Assembly: GCF_034555375.1 (NCBI RefSeq)
Contig: NZ_CP140706.1
Coordinates: forward strand, 6,272,001 to 6,336,000
Reading direction: 5' to 3'
Length of the DNA: 64,000 nucleotides
Origin: Pseudomonas sp. B33.4
Lineage (GTDB): Bacteria; Pseudomonadota; Gammaproteobacteria; Pseudomonadales; Pseudomonadaceae
Part shown: positions 39,721 to 48,149 of the stretch, piece after piece
Position numbering within the stretch: position 1 is the first letter of the stretch
Layout: the number at the start of each line of letters is the position of its first letter
Program-made: the position numbers and the translations under genes
Notes under the pieces: model-generated
Told to the model about the DNA's origin: nothing
What the model saw: only the letters and a program-made list of their open reading frames with translations
Databases searched by the model: none

Positions 39721-41115
39721 ATGGCATTCCGCGCCCCCACTCTGATCGCGCTCAGCGCCGTCACTCTGCTGTCCGGCTGTTCGGCGTTTCGCAACTACGA
39801 CTCGGAACTGGCACAGACCAACCAGCAACTGGCCACCGGCAACGTCGACGCCGCGCTGACCCTGCTGGAAAAGAACAACACCGGTCCGGATAAAGACCTG
39901 CTCTATTACTTCGAGAAAGGTGAGTTGCTGCGCGCCAAGGGCGACCTCTCTGGCAGCCAGAATGCCTGGACCAGCGCCGATGTGGTGGTCGGTCAGTGGG
40001 AAGACTCGGTCAAGCTCGACACCGGTAAGTACCTGGCTCAGTTCGGCAGTTTCCTGGTCAATGACAAAGTGCGTCGCTACGAAGGCTACGATTACGAAAA
40101 AGTCATGCTGACCACGCAGATGGCTCTGAACCTGCTGGCGGTCAACGACTTTGACGGTGCTCGCACTGCGATCAAGAAAACTCACGAACGTGAAGCGGTG
40201 ATCGCCGACCTGCGCGACAAGGAATACCTCAAGAGCGAGGAAGAGGCCGAGAAAGAAGGCATCAAGACGCAGTACAAAGATCTGCAGGGTTATCCGGTCG
40301 CCAGTCTCGACGCGCCGGAAGTAGTTGGCCTGAAAAACAGCTACCAGAGTGCGTTCAGCCATTATCTGTCCGGTTTCGTCTATGAGGCGTTGGGCGAGAA
40401 AGGCCTGGCTGCACCGGGCTACCGCAAGGCTGCCGAACTGCGCCCGAACACGCCGCTGCTGGAGCAGGCGCTGGTCAATCTCGACAAGCCAAGCAAGTCC
40501 GACGACAGCGACATCCTGATCGTGGTGCAAAGCGGTCTGGCGCCAGCCCGTGACTCGATCCGAGTGCCACTGCCATTGCCGATCTCCAACAACGTGGTGA
40601 TCACGCCGCTGTCGTTTCCGATCATCAAACCGGACACCTCCACCGCGCCGTTCGCGCAGATCGGTGTCGATGGTCAGCAGGTCGATCTGACCGCGCTGAA
40701 CAGCACCACCGCCATGTCCCGCCGCGCCCTGCGTGACGACATGCCGGGGATCATTCTGCGCACCACCGTGCGTGCAATCACCAAAGGTGTAGCGCAGAAG
40801 AAGATCAACGAAACCAACCCGCTGGCCGGTCTCGCCGTTGGCATCTCTTCAGCTGTGCTCGAAGGTGCCGATACCCGTACGTGGCGTACCCTGCCGGACA
40901 ACACCCAAGTGGTGCGTCTGCGCCTGAAAAAGGGTGAGCACCAGGTCAGTCTGCCGAGCGCCGTCGGCGGTTCGGTAGTCAAGGTCACTGTCGATCAGCG
41001 TTATCAGGTGATCACCCTGCGCGCCGTCGGCAACCAGGTGTTCGCCGGTGGCCTCGCCGCCCACGTCATCCCGAGCGCCAGCGCGACCAACGTCGCCAGC
41101 CTCAAACAACCTTAA
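39721..41115 (+). CDS. COG3014 family lipoprotein, copy 2
   Basis: A 464-residue lipoprotein with lipobox LLSGCSAFRNYD. It shares many blocks with copy 1: DKDLLYYFEKGELL, YEGYDYEKVMLTTQMALN, LRDDMPGIILRT and ADTRTWRTLPDNTQVVRLRL. The two therefore arose by tandem duplication. AGGGAAG precedes ATG 39721. The frame stays open upstream to 39625 within the leader, but the signal peptide fixes the start. It has its own promoter. The function is unknown; envelope location is inferred from the lipobox. Confidence 0.92.
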   Translation: MAFRAPTLIALSAVTLLSGCSAFRNYDSELAQTNQQLATGNVDAALTLLEKNNTGPDKDLLYYFEKGELLRAKGDLSGSQNAWTSADVVVGQWEDSVKLDTGKYLAQFGSFLVNDKVRRYEGYDYEKVMLTTQMALNLLAVNDFDGARTAIKKTHEREAVIADLRDKEYLKSEEEAEKEGIKTQYKDLQGYPVASLDAPEVVGLKNSYQSAFSHYLSGFVYEALGEKGLAAPGYRKAAELRPNTPLLEQALVNLDKPSKSDDSDILIVVQSGLAPARDSIRVPLPLPISNNVVITPLSFPIIKPDTSTAPFAQIGVDGQQVDLTALNSTTAMSRRALRDDMPGIILRTTVRAITKGVAQKKINETNPLAGLAVGISSAVLEGADTRTWRTLPDNTQVVRLRLKKGEHQVSLPSAVGGSVVKVTVDQRYQVITLRAVGNQVFAGGLAAHVIPSASATNVASLKQP

Positions 41116-41130
41116 GAACGGAGTCTTTGC

Positions 41131-41505
41131 ATGCGTTTCAAACTCATCGCCGTCGCCGCCCTCGCCTTGCTGGTGAGCGGCTGCGCCACCCCGCCACCGC
41201 CAGAGCCGGGCAGCGCCGCGAGCAAAGTCGTGGCCATGGGCCCGCAGAAACACATCGTCGTAGGCGCCATGCGCGTCGCCCGTGAAAACGGCTTCATGAC
41301 GGTCAATGTGCAGTTGAGCAACACCCTCAACAGCAACAAGATTTTCTACTACCGCTTCGCCTGGCTCGGCGCGGAAGGTTTCCCGATTGCCGAAGAAGAA
41401 GTGTGGAAAAGCCAAATGATGTACGGCGCCCAGACCAGCTTCATTCAAGGCATCGCCCCGACCCCGAAAGCCGTGGACTTCCGTCTTGAAATCAAGACGC
41501 CGTAA
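41131..41505 (+). CDS. YcfL (DUF1425) family lipoprotein
   Basis: A 124-residue lipoprotein with lipobox LLVSGCATPPPP and a single small beta domain (MTVNVQLSNTLNSNKIFYYR, then FAWLGAEGFPIAEEEVWKSQ). This is the DUF1425/YcfL family, which in E. coli lies next to lpoB (ycfM), as it does here. It starts 15 bp after the second COG3014 gene. YcfL has no assigned function. Confidence 0.9.
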   Translation: MRFKLIAVAALALLVSGCATPPPPEPGSAASKVVAMGPQKHIVVGAMRVARENGFMTVNVQLSNTLNSNKIFYYRFAWLGAEGFPIAEEEVWKSQMMYGAQTSFIQGIAPTPKAVDFRLEIKTP

Positions 41506-41541
41506 GCCTGCCACCCTATTCCTGTTTTAGAGAGAATTCCC

Positions 41542-42129
41542 ATGTTTGCACGCTTTTCCTGCATCGCCGTCATCGCCCTGCTGGCCTCCGGTTGCGCCAA
41601 CACCTCGCCGACCCTGGGCAGCAAGAACATCAGTTACGGCGACACCAAAGCGGTTGAAACCGTGACCAACGAATTCGGTTCGACCGACCTGCAAATGATC
41701 GCCGAGTCGATGACCCGCTCGCTGGCCCAGTCCGGCATTCTGCAGGGCCGTCCGGTGGTTCAGGTCTACGACGTGAAGAACAAGACCAGCGAATACATCG
41801 ACACCCGCGAAATCACTACCAGCATCAAGACCCAGCTGATGAAGACTGGCGTAGCGCGCTTCGCCAGCGACAACAACGCCATGCAAAGCCAGGTTGACCA
41901 GCTCAAGCTGCAAAACCAGAGCGGTCTGTACAAGAAAAGCACCGTGGCCAAGACTGGCAACATGGTTGCCGCCAAGTACCGCATCGAAGGCTCGATCAGC
42001 TCGATCGTCAAGCGCAGCAGCGACTACAAGGACGTCTTCTACAAATTCAGCCTGCAACTGATCGACGTTGAAAGCGGTCTGGCCGAGTGGATGGACGAAA
42101 AAGAGATCCGCAAAACCACGGAGCGTTAA
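41542..42129 (+). CDS. lpoB: LpoB-type penicillin-binding protein activator
   Basis: A 195-residue outer-membrane lipoprotein with lipobox LLASGCANTS. The LpoB domain has FGSTDLQMIAESMTRSLAQS, KNKTSEYIDTREITTSIKTQ and AKYRIEGSISSIVKRS. LpoB in E. coli stimulates the peptidoglycan synthase PBP1b. The proline-rich linker of E. coli LpoB is absent, so reach across the periplasm would be shorter. Pseudomonas PBP1b is reported to use LpoP instead, so the partner here is uncertain. It is followed 3 bp later by a second LpoB-like gene. Confidence 0.9.
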   Translation: MFARFSCIAVIALLASGCANTSPTLGSKNISYGDTKAVETVTNEFGSTDLQMIAESMTRSLAQSGILQGRPVVQVYDVKNKTSEYIDTREITTSIKTQLMKTGVARFASDNNAMQSQVDQLKLQNQSGLYKKSTVAKTGNMVAAKYRIEGSISSIVKRSSDYKDVFYKFSLQLIDVESGLAEWMDEKEIRKTTER

Positions 42130-42132
42130 TCA

Positions 42133-42876
42133 ATGCGCGCATGGATTGGCATGATGGCCCTGGCTTGCGCGTGCAGCGTGCAAGCGGCCCCGAAAGTCGC
42201 GGTGACGGACCTGGCGTATCAGGAACGTGTGGAGCAATACATCCACATCGTTTCGGCCCAGAGCAATCACCGCGAGGGTTACTACAGCTCCAGTGGCTCT
42301 TCGAGCTACAACGAGATTGAAGCAACGACCAGCTACATCGAACAGACCGAGCTGCGTAAATTCACCGGCGACATCAAGGGTGAAATTCTGCGTACCGGCA
42401 TGTTCCAGCTGGTGCAAGGCACGCCGTACACCGCGTCGTCCAAGGGGGATGTCTATGACGTGATCAAACGCATCAAGGCCGGCAACTTCAAAGGCGCCGA
42501 CTATGTGCTGTTTGGTACGGTGTCGGACATCGACTTCACTCAGGACGTCAACGAGCTGGCGAACACCGACAGCTATTCGGCGGTGCTGGGCCTGACGTTG
42601 GTGGCGGACTTCAGCCTGATCAACACCAAGACCTTCGAAATCACTTCGGCCTTCACGGCGATGGGTGAAGCGCAGGACACCAAACTGGTGAACCATCGCG
42701 ACATCAAGATCTCACTGAACCGCCCACGGGTGGTGCGTGACGTGTCCAAGGCCTTGGGCGAAGACGTGGCCGGGCAACTGAGCATGCAGCTCGGTGGCGG
42801 CGGTTACGAGCAGCCGCGTGAGCCGGCGCAACGCAACAACTTGCCGCGTGATACTGCGCCGGTGATCTTGCGCTGA
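42133..42876 (+). CDS. Second LpoB/CsgG-like periplasmic protein
   Basis: A 247-residue protein with a type I signal peptide (MRAWIGMMALACACSVQAAP) and no lipobox. KVAVTDLAYQERVEQYI and GADYVLFGTVSDIDFTQDVN recall the CsgG/LpoB fold, as does the final FEITSAFTAMGEAQ sheet region. It starts 3 bp after lpoB and ends the operon, before a strong terminator. A serine/tyrosine-rich loop near residue 55 and a proline-rich tail are distinctive. The function is unknown; it may pair with LpoB. Confidence 0.85.
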   Translation: MRAWIGMMALACACSVQAAPKVAVTDLAYQERVEQYIHIVSAQSNHREGYYSSSGSSSYNEIEATTSYIEQTELRKFTGDIKGEILRTGMFQLVQGTPYTASSKGDVYDVIKRIKAGNFKGADYVLFGTVSDIDFTQDVNELANTDSYSAVLGLTLVADFSLINTKTFEITSAFTAMGEAQDTKLVNHRDIKISLNRPRVVRDVSKALGEDVAGQLSMQLGGGGYEQPREPAQRNNLPRDTAPVILR

Positions 42877-42903
42877 TCCTTGGCCGCTCTGCGTCCCAGC
42901 CAC

Positions 42904-42938
42904 AAAAAAAGGCGACCCGCAAAGGTCGCCTTTTTTTT
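42904..42938. terminator. Bidirectional terminator of the lipoprotein operon and lysE
   Basis: The stem GGCGACC/GGTCGCC has A- and T-runs on both sides, which lengthen the stem. It lies between convergent genes. Confidence 0.88.
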
Positions 42939-42951
42939 GTGCCTGCGCGGT

Positions 42952-43584
42952 TTATGCTGCCGCTTTACGCAACGTCGCCATAAACGCCGCCGCACCGATG
43001 AACAGCCCGGCAAATGTACGGTTCATGCGCTTCTGCTGCTGCGGGGTGCGCAGCAAACGCAGGACCTTGGACGCCAGACCGGTGTAGCCTGCCATGACGA
43101 TCAGGTCAACGCAGATCATCGTCACACCGATCACCAGATACTGAATCAGCAACGGTGCATGCGGATTGATGAACTGCGGCAACACCGCGAGCATGAACAC
43201 CAAGGCCTTGGGGTTGCTGATGTTTACCAGAAAGCCACGGAACACCAGTGCCAGCGGTTTGCCGATCGGCCGCACTGCTGCGTCATCGCTCATGTCCATG
43301 GGCAGCGCACGCCACTGTTTGATGGCCAGATACACAAGATAAGCGACACCGAACCATTTGATCGCGTGGAAGGCCGTGGCCGAAGCGGTGAGGATCGCGC
43401 CAACACCGGCGCCGACAATCGCGATCTGCACCGCCAGACCGATTTGCAAGCCGAGGGCGTTCCAGTAACCGCGCCAGAAACCGTATTGCAGACCGCTGGA
43501 CATCGACGCAATGGCGCCAGCACCCGGGGACAGACTGATCACCCAGCAGGCGGCAAAAAACGCCAGCCATGTTTGAAGCTCCAT
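42952..43584 (-). CDS. LysE/RhtB family amino-acid exporter
   Basis: A 210-residue membrane protein with about six spans. It begins MELQTWLAFFAACWVISLSP, and SPGAGAIASMSSGLQYGFWR is the family signature with the conserved SPG. FRGFLVNISNPKALVFMLAV is the second conserved block. RhtB-type members export homoserine, threonine or homoserine lactones; the substrate is not known here. ATG 43584 is used rather than an upstream one. Confidence 0.92.
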   Translation of the reverse strand: MELQTWLAFFAACWVISLSPGAGAIASMSSGLQYGFWRGYWNALGLQIGLAVQIAIVGAGVGAILTASATAFHAIKWFGVAYLVYLAIKQWRALPMDMSDDAAVRPIGKPLALVFRGFLVNISNPKALVFMLAVLPQFINPHAPLLIQYLVIGVTMICVDLIVMAGYTGLASKVLRLLRTPQQQKRMNRTFAGLFIGAAAFMATLRKAAA

Positions 43585-43645
43585 CGCACACCTCGCATCT
43601 GAATCGTGACAGACGCTCAAGCTAATGCGGATTGGGGCTAAAAGC

Positions 43646-43720
43646 AAAAGATCGCAGCCTCCGGCAGCTCCTACTATGGAATGCGATCCCTGTAGGAGCT
43701 GCCGAAGGCTGCGATCTTTT
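43646..43720. repeat. Inverted repeat pair, GTAGGAGCTGCCGAAGGCTGCGATC family
   Basis: Arms at 43646-43674 and 43692-43720 lie between lysE and the MscS-like gene. Confidence 0.87.
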
Positions 43721-43736
43721 GATCTTGCTGTAAGAC

Positions 43737-44318
43737 TTACTTCTCAAACCCGCTGGAAGGAAACACATCCGTCCCGCGCCAACGCCGCACCGATCGCTGG
43801 AAGAACAGGCTATTGGGCACCTGCACCATCGCGCTGCCAGTCCCCAGCTCTTCCGCCTCGATCAACGTGGTGTAAAGCAGATTGATCGCTACCACCCGAC
43901 CTTTGACGCCAGGCTTGTCGGTGGTGTCCACCAGCTCAACGATATCGCCCAACCGAAACGGCCCGACCGTGAAGATCAAAATCGCGCAAAGGAGGTTCGA
44001 CAGCACACTCCACATCGCAAAGAACGCGACCGCCGCCACCGCGACGAAACCCGACAGCGCCGTCCACAACACCGTGGCCGAAACGCCGAGGCGTTCCAGT
44101 ACGAAGATCAGCGCGCTGCCCATGATCAGCCAGCGCAACACGCCACGCAGCGGCATCAACAGCTGCGGCGGAAACGGATAGCGCTCACCCAGTCGGGTCA
44201 GGCCTTTGGCGACGAAGCGCTGAGTGAGGTAACCGGCCAGCAGGATCAGCAGAATCTGCACGGCAAACCAGACCGGCTCGACCCACTCCGCCGGCAGAGG
44301 CAGCTTGAACGCATCCAT
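43737..44318 (-). CDS. Small MscS-family mechanosensitive channel protein
   Basis: A 193-residue membrane protein. Two or three spans are followed by the pore-lining helix and beta domain of MscS: LLCAILIFTVGPFRLGDIVE, then GRVVAINLLYTTLIEAEELG and VQVPNSLFFQRSVRR. It lacks the large C-terminal vestibule of E. coli MscS (286 residues). ATG 44318 overlaps the ABC-F stop codon by one base (TGATG), so expression depends on that gene. It may gate under osmotic shock or bind another ligand. Confidence 0.88.
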   Translation of the reverse strand: MDAFKLPLPAEWVEPVWFAVQILLILLAGYLTQRFVAKGLTRLGERYPFPPQLLMPLRGVLRWLIMGSALIFVLERLGVSATVLWTALSGFVAVAAVAFFAMWSVLSNLLCAILIFTVGPFRLGDIVELVDTTDKPGVKGRVVAINLLYTTLIEAEELGTGSAMVQVPNSLFFQRSVRRWRGTDVFPSSGFEK

Positions 44319-46228
44319 CAGGACAGCGCCTCCAGCTCCGCTTGCATGCTTTCCAATACCTCGAGAGCTTCCATCCACGCCTCTTCCAGCTCGCCTTCAC
44401 GAACCTTCAGCTTGGCCTGTTCGGCGAGCAGATCACGCAACTCGTTCTTGCGTGCCGGCTCGTAGATGTCGCTGTCGCCGAGGCTGGCGTCGACCTTGGC
44501 GAGCTTCTCGTGAAGCTTGCCCAACTCGGCTTCGAGCTTGTCGGCTTCACGCTTGTGCGGGGCCAATTGCTGACGCAACGCAGCTGCCGCCTGACGCTGA
44601 GCCTTCTTGTCGGTCTTGTCCGGGTTGACCGGGGTGTTGTTGACCGGCGCATTGCGCTGACGGTATTCCACCAGCCAGCGTGCGTAGTCTTCGAGGTCGC
44701 CATCGAACTCTTCGACCTTGCCGTCAGCGACCAGGTAGAAGTTATCGGTGGTGCTCTTGAGCAAGTGCCGATCGTGAGACACCACCAGCACCGCGCCGCT
44801 GAATTCCTGCAGCGCCATGGTCAGCGCCAGGCGCATTTCCAGGTCGAGGTGGTTGGTCGGTTCGTCGAGCAGCAACAGGTTCGGACGTTCCCAGGCAATC
44901 AACGCCAAAGCCAGACGCGCCTTTTCACCACCGGAGAAATTCAGCACCGGCTCATCGATGCGCGCGCCACGGAAGTCGAAGCCGCCCAGGAAGTCGCGCA
45001 GAGTCTGCTCGCGTTCGGTCGGCGCCAGACGCTGCATGTGCAGCAACGGACTGGCCTTGGAATCCAGCGAGTCGAGCTGATGCTGAGCGAAGTAGCCGAC
45101 CACGGTGTTCTCGCCACGGGTCAGGCGCCCGGCGATAGGTGACAGCTCGCCGGCGAGGTTCTTGATCAGGGTCGATTTACCCGCGCCGTTCGGCCCGAGC
45201 AGGCCAATCCGCGCCCCCGGGGTCAGTTGCAACCTGACCTTCTCGAGGATGGTTTTGTCGCCGTAACCCAGGCTGGCATCGGACAGGTCGATCAGCGGGC
45301 TGGAGATCTTCGTCGACTCACGGAAGACGAAGTCGAACGGCGAATCGACGTGGGCCGCCGACAACTCTTCCATCCGCTCCAGGGCCTTGATCCGGCTCTG
45401 CGCCTGACGGGCCTTGGTCGCTTGCGCCTTGAAGCGGGCGATGTAGCTTTCCATGTGCGCACGTTGCGCCTGCTGCTTCTCGTAGGCCTGTTGCTGCTGG
45501 GCCAGACGCTCGGCACGGGCGCGCTCGAACGCGGTGTAGCCGCCGCGATAGAGGGTGATTTTGCGCTGATCGACATGCGCGACGTGATCGACGACTTCGT
45601 CGAGGAAATCGCGGTCGTGGGAAATCAGCAGCAAGGTGCCCGGGTAGCTTTTCAGCCACTCTTCGAGCCAGATGATCGCGTCGAGGTCCAAGTGGTTGGT
45701 CGGCTCATCGAGCAACAACAGGTCCGACGGGCACATCAAGGCCTGCGCCAGATTCAGACGCATCCGCCAGCCGCCAGAGAAATCTCCCACCTGGCGATCC
45801 ATCTGCTCGTTGGTGAAACCGAGACCGGCGAGCAACTTGCGCGCTCGTGCGTCAGCGGTGTAACCGTCGGCGCTGTCGAGTTCCGAGTGCAGACGGGCCT
45901 GGGCGGCACCGTCGTGCGCCGCTTCAGCGGCGACGAGGTCACGTTGCACCTCACGTAGACGCAGGTCGCCATCGAGCACATAGTCGACGGCAAGCCGCTC
46001 GAGCGTCTCGATTTCCTGGCGCATGTGGGCGATGCGCCAGTCAGCCGGCAGGAAGCAATCACCCGAGTCGGGGTGCAGCTCACCCCGAATCAGGGCGAAC
46101 AGGCTCGATTTGCCGGCGCCGTTGGCACCGATGAGGCCGGCTTTGTGGCCGGCGTGCAGGGTCAGCTCGGCGTCTTCTAGCAGACGTTGCGGACCACGCT
46201 GTAAAGTCAGGTTCTGAAGTCGGATCAT
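44318..46228 (-). CDS. ABC-F ATPase, YheS-like
   Basis: A 636-residue cytoplasmic protein with two ABC domains and no membrane spans. Walker A loops are IGANGAGKSSLF near residue 35 and LGPNGAGKSTLI near residue 345. Signatures are VGDFSGGWRMRLNLA and LNFSGGEKARLALAL, both followed by LLLLDEPTNHLDL. The charged linker between domains (about residues 230-290) is the P-site tRNA interaction motif of ABC-F proteins. A coiled-coil C terminus ends the chain. Such proteins ease stalled ribosomes. The long C-terminal arm fits YheS. Confidence 0.93.
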   Translation of the reverse strand: MIRLQNLTLQRGPQRLLEDAELTLHAGHKAGLIGANGAGKSSLFALIRGELHPDSGDCFLPADWRIAHMRQEIETLERLAVDYVLDGDLRLREVQRDLVAAEAAHDGAAQARLHSELDSADGYTADARARKLLAGLGFTNEQMDRQVGDFSGGWRMRLNLAQALMCPSDLLLLDEPTNHLDLDAIIWLEEWLKSYPGTLLLISHDRDFLDEVVDHVAHVDQRKITLYRGGYTAFERARAERLAQQQQAYEKQQAQRAHMESYIARFKAQATKARQAQSRIKALERMEELSAAHVDSPFDFVFRESTKISSPLIDLSDASLGYGDKTILEKVRLQLTPGARIGLLGPNGAGKSTLIKNLAGELSPIAGRLTRGENTVVGYFAQHQLDSLDSKASPLLHMQRLAPTEREQTLRDFLGGFDFRGARIDEPVLNFSGGEKARLALALIAWERPNLLLLDEPTNHLDLEMRLALTMALQEFSGAVLVVSHDRHLLKSTTDNFYLVADGKVEEFDGDLEDYARWLVEYRQRNAPVNNTPVNPDKTDKKAQRQAAAALRQQLAPHKREADKLEAELGKLHEKLAKVDASLGDSDIYEPARKNELRDLLAEQAKLKVREGELEEAWMEALEVLESMQAELEALS

Positions 46229-46278
46229 AATGGCGGCGGAGTCTACCAGCTTCGCTCACAACTGGCGCGAGTAGCACG

Positions 46279-46740
46279 ATGTCCTCTGACCTGTGGAGCT
46301 TTTCCCTTGCCACCTACGCCCGTCCGGGTGTGGAAGACGCCTGCCTGCAACTGCAAACGGCGGGCGCGAACGTGTGCCTGCTGTTGTGCGGCTTATGGCT
46401 GGAACAACGCGGGGTGACCTGCGATGAACAACGCATCAATGCGCTTCAGGCACTGACCGCACCTTGGGATACCGAGGTTGTGCAGCCGCTGCGAACACTG
46501 CGCATGCAATGGAAAACGCGGGCAGTGGATGACGCGGTGTTGAAAGGTATGCGCGAGCAGATCAAATCACTCGAGCTGGAAGCTGAGCGAGCGTTGCTGT
46601 CACGGCTGGAAGGTGTTGCACAGGAATGGACGCGAAACGACACAGGTGCGATGACCTGGCTTGAAGGTTTGGCCGGCACGGCGGCCAACCCGAACCGCGA
46701 CGCGCTGCAAGTGCTGCGCGTCGCGGCTACCGGCGCTTAG
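46279..46740 (+). CDS. TIGR02444 family protein
   Basis: A 153-residue, mainly helical cytoplasmic protein beginning MSSDLWSFSLATYARPGVED. GANVCLLLCGLWLEQRG near residue 33 is the family signature (TIGR02444/DUF2390). The function is unknown. Its stop codon overlaps the end of algP on the opposite strand by 4 bp. It is divergent from the ABC-F gene across 50 bp. Confidence 0.9.
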   Translation: MSSDLWSFSLATYARPGVEDACLQLQTAGANVCLLLCGLWLEQRGVTCDEQRINALQALTAPWDTEVVQPLRTLRMQWKTRAVDDAVLKGMREQIKSLELEAERALLSRLEGVAQEWTRNDTGAMTWLEGLAGTAANPNRDALQVLRVAATGA

Positions 46741-47957
46741 GAAGCGCTGGTTGGGTTGGTGCTGACACTCGACACAGCGGCTGGCGTTGGCGCAGTCGAA
46801 GGCGTCGAGGCAGTAGCGGCAGGTGCCGGTGCAGCTGGTGCAGCCGACGTTGCCGGTGCGGCAGGCTTGGCAGCTGGAGCAGTAGCCGGCTTGGCGGCAG
46901 CTGGTTTGGCAGCGGCTGGCTTTTTAACGGCTGGTTTTGCCGCTGGCTTGGCGGCTGGTTTTGCAGCAGCAGGCTTGGCGGCAGCAGTCGCAGGTTTAGC
47001 AGCAGCGGCCGGTTTCGCGGCTGCCTTGGCTACTGGTTTGGCGGCGGCTTTCACGGCTGGTTTTGCAGCCGGTTTGGCAGCAGCTTTGGCTGGTGCTTTT
47101 GCCGCAGGTTTGGCTGCAACCGGTTTGGCGGCAGTCTTGGCAGCAGGTTTAGCAGCGGCAGTACGAGCAGCAGGTTTTGCCGCAGGTTTTGCGACAGCTT
47201 TGGCAGCAGGTTTAGCGGCTGCGGTTTTCGCCGGAGCAGCTTTGGCAGCAGCCGGTTTGGCAGCGGCGGCACGGCTAGCTGGTTTAGCAGCGGCAGTACG
47301 GGCAGCTGGTTTTGCCGCAGTGGTTTTAGCCGCTGGTTTTGCAGCGCTCGCTGCAGCCGGTTTTTTCACTGCAGGTTTTGCCGCCGCTTTGGCAGCTGGT
47401 TTTGCAGCGGCTTTCACCGGTGCTTTTGCAGCAGGCTTGGCGGTAGTTTTAGCAGCAGCTTTTGCCGCAGGCTTGGCCGCCGCAGTTTTCGCTGGCGCCT
47501 TGGCTGCAGCAGGTTTGGCAGCGGCTTTTTTCGCCGGTGCCGCCGCTGGTTTGGCCGCGCGGGTCGACAACACTTTGCCCACGGCTTCTTGAACGCGACC
47601 AACACCCTGAGCCAGTTTCAGGCTTTCCTGGGCATCGCGCTTGAGTTGCAGAATGTAGCTGCGGGTGTCGGACTGACGTTCCTTCAAGGCATCGAGCAGG
47701 TCTTCCAGTTCTTTCACTGCGCCCTTGGCTTTGGTCTGTGCCTTGGCTTTGCCGGCGGCAGCTGCGTCCTGCAATTTGGTGCGGGATTTGTGCAGTTTTT
47801 CTTGTGCCTTGCCGCGTTGCTTTTCCAGTTTGGCGAGCAGTTTTTCAGCATCAGCCAAGGCTTGGGAGCAAGCGTTTTCCAGATGCTCGAGCAAGCTGCC
47901 CGAGAGTTGTTGGAGTAAGTGCAACGGAGTGTTTACAGGCTTCTTGGTGGCCGACAT
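46737..47957 (-). CDS. algP: AlgP (AlgR3), histone H1-like alginate regulatory protein
   Basis: A 406-residue DNA-binding protein. The first 120 residues are a charged helical region beginning MSATKKPVNTPLHLLQQLSG. The remaining two thirds are tandem lysine/alanine/proline repeats of the KPAA and AAAKPAAK type, like eukaryotic H1 tails and P. aeruginosa AlgP. The last 40 residues are alanine/threonine/serine-rich (ATASTPSTAPTPAA). Repeats at the DNA level make the locus prone to length change and produce long spurious ORFs on the other strand. AlgP affects alginate genes in P. aeruginosa. Confidence 0.93.
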   Translation of the reverse strand: MSATKKPVNTPLHLLQQLSGSLLEHLENACSQALADAEKLLAKLEKQRGKAQEKLHKSRTKLQDAAAAGKAKAQTKAKGAVKELEDLLDALKERQSDTRSYILQLKRDAQESLKLAQGVGRVQEAVGKVLSTRAAKPAAAPAKKAAAKPAAAKAPAKTAAAKPAAKAAAKTTAKPAAKAPVKAAAKPAAKAAAKPAVKKPAAASAAKPAAKTTAAKPAARTAAAKPASRAAAAKPAAAKAAPAKTAAAKPAAKAVAKPAAKPAARTAAAKPAAKTAAKPVAAKPAAKAPAKAAAKPAAKPAVKAAAKPVAKAAAKPAAAAKPATAAAKPAAAKPAAKPAAKPAVKKPAAAKPAAAKPATAPAAKPAAPATSAAPAAPAPAATASTPSTAPTPAAVSSVSTNPTSAS

Positions 47958-48149
47958 GGTTTACCTCCTGGCTGACGTGAGTGCGGCTCATACTAGACCT
48001 CTGCAGTTACCGCCGCTAGGGCATCTTGACAGTATCGATTGCGTTGCGTTGCACCGAATCGAAAATGTTCTGCGCGAAGTCAAAAGCAGTTCACCGTTGC
48101 AGACCTTCGCGCTGGCATAATCCACCGCATCTCAGGACGGAGTGTGCCC

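Noticed and set aside
46756..47592. Alanine/glycine-rich open frame opposite algP
   Set aside because: It is the complement of the algP repeats; low complexity and no ribosome site.
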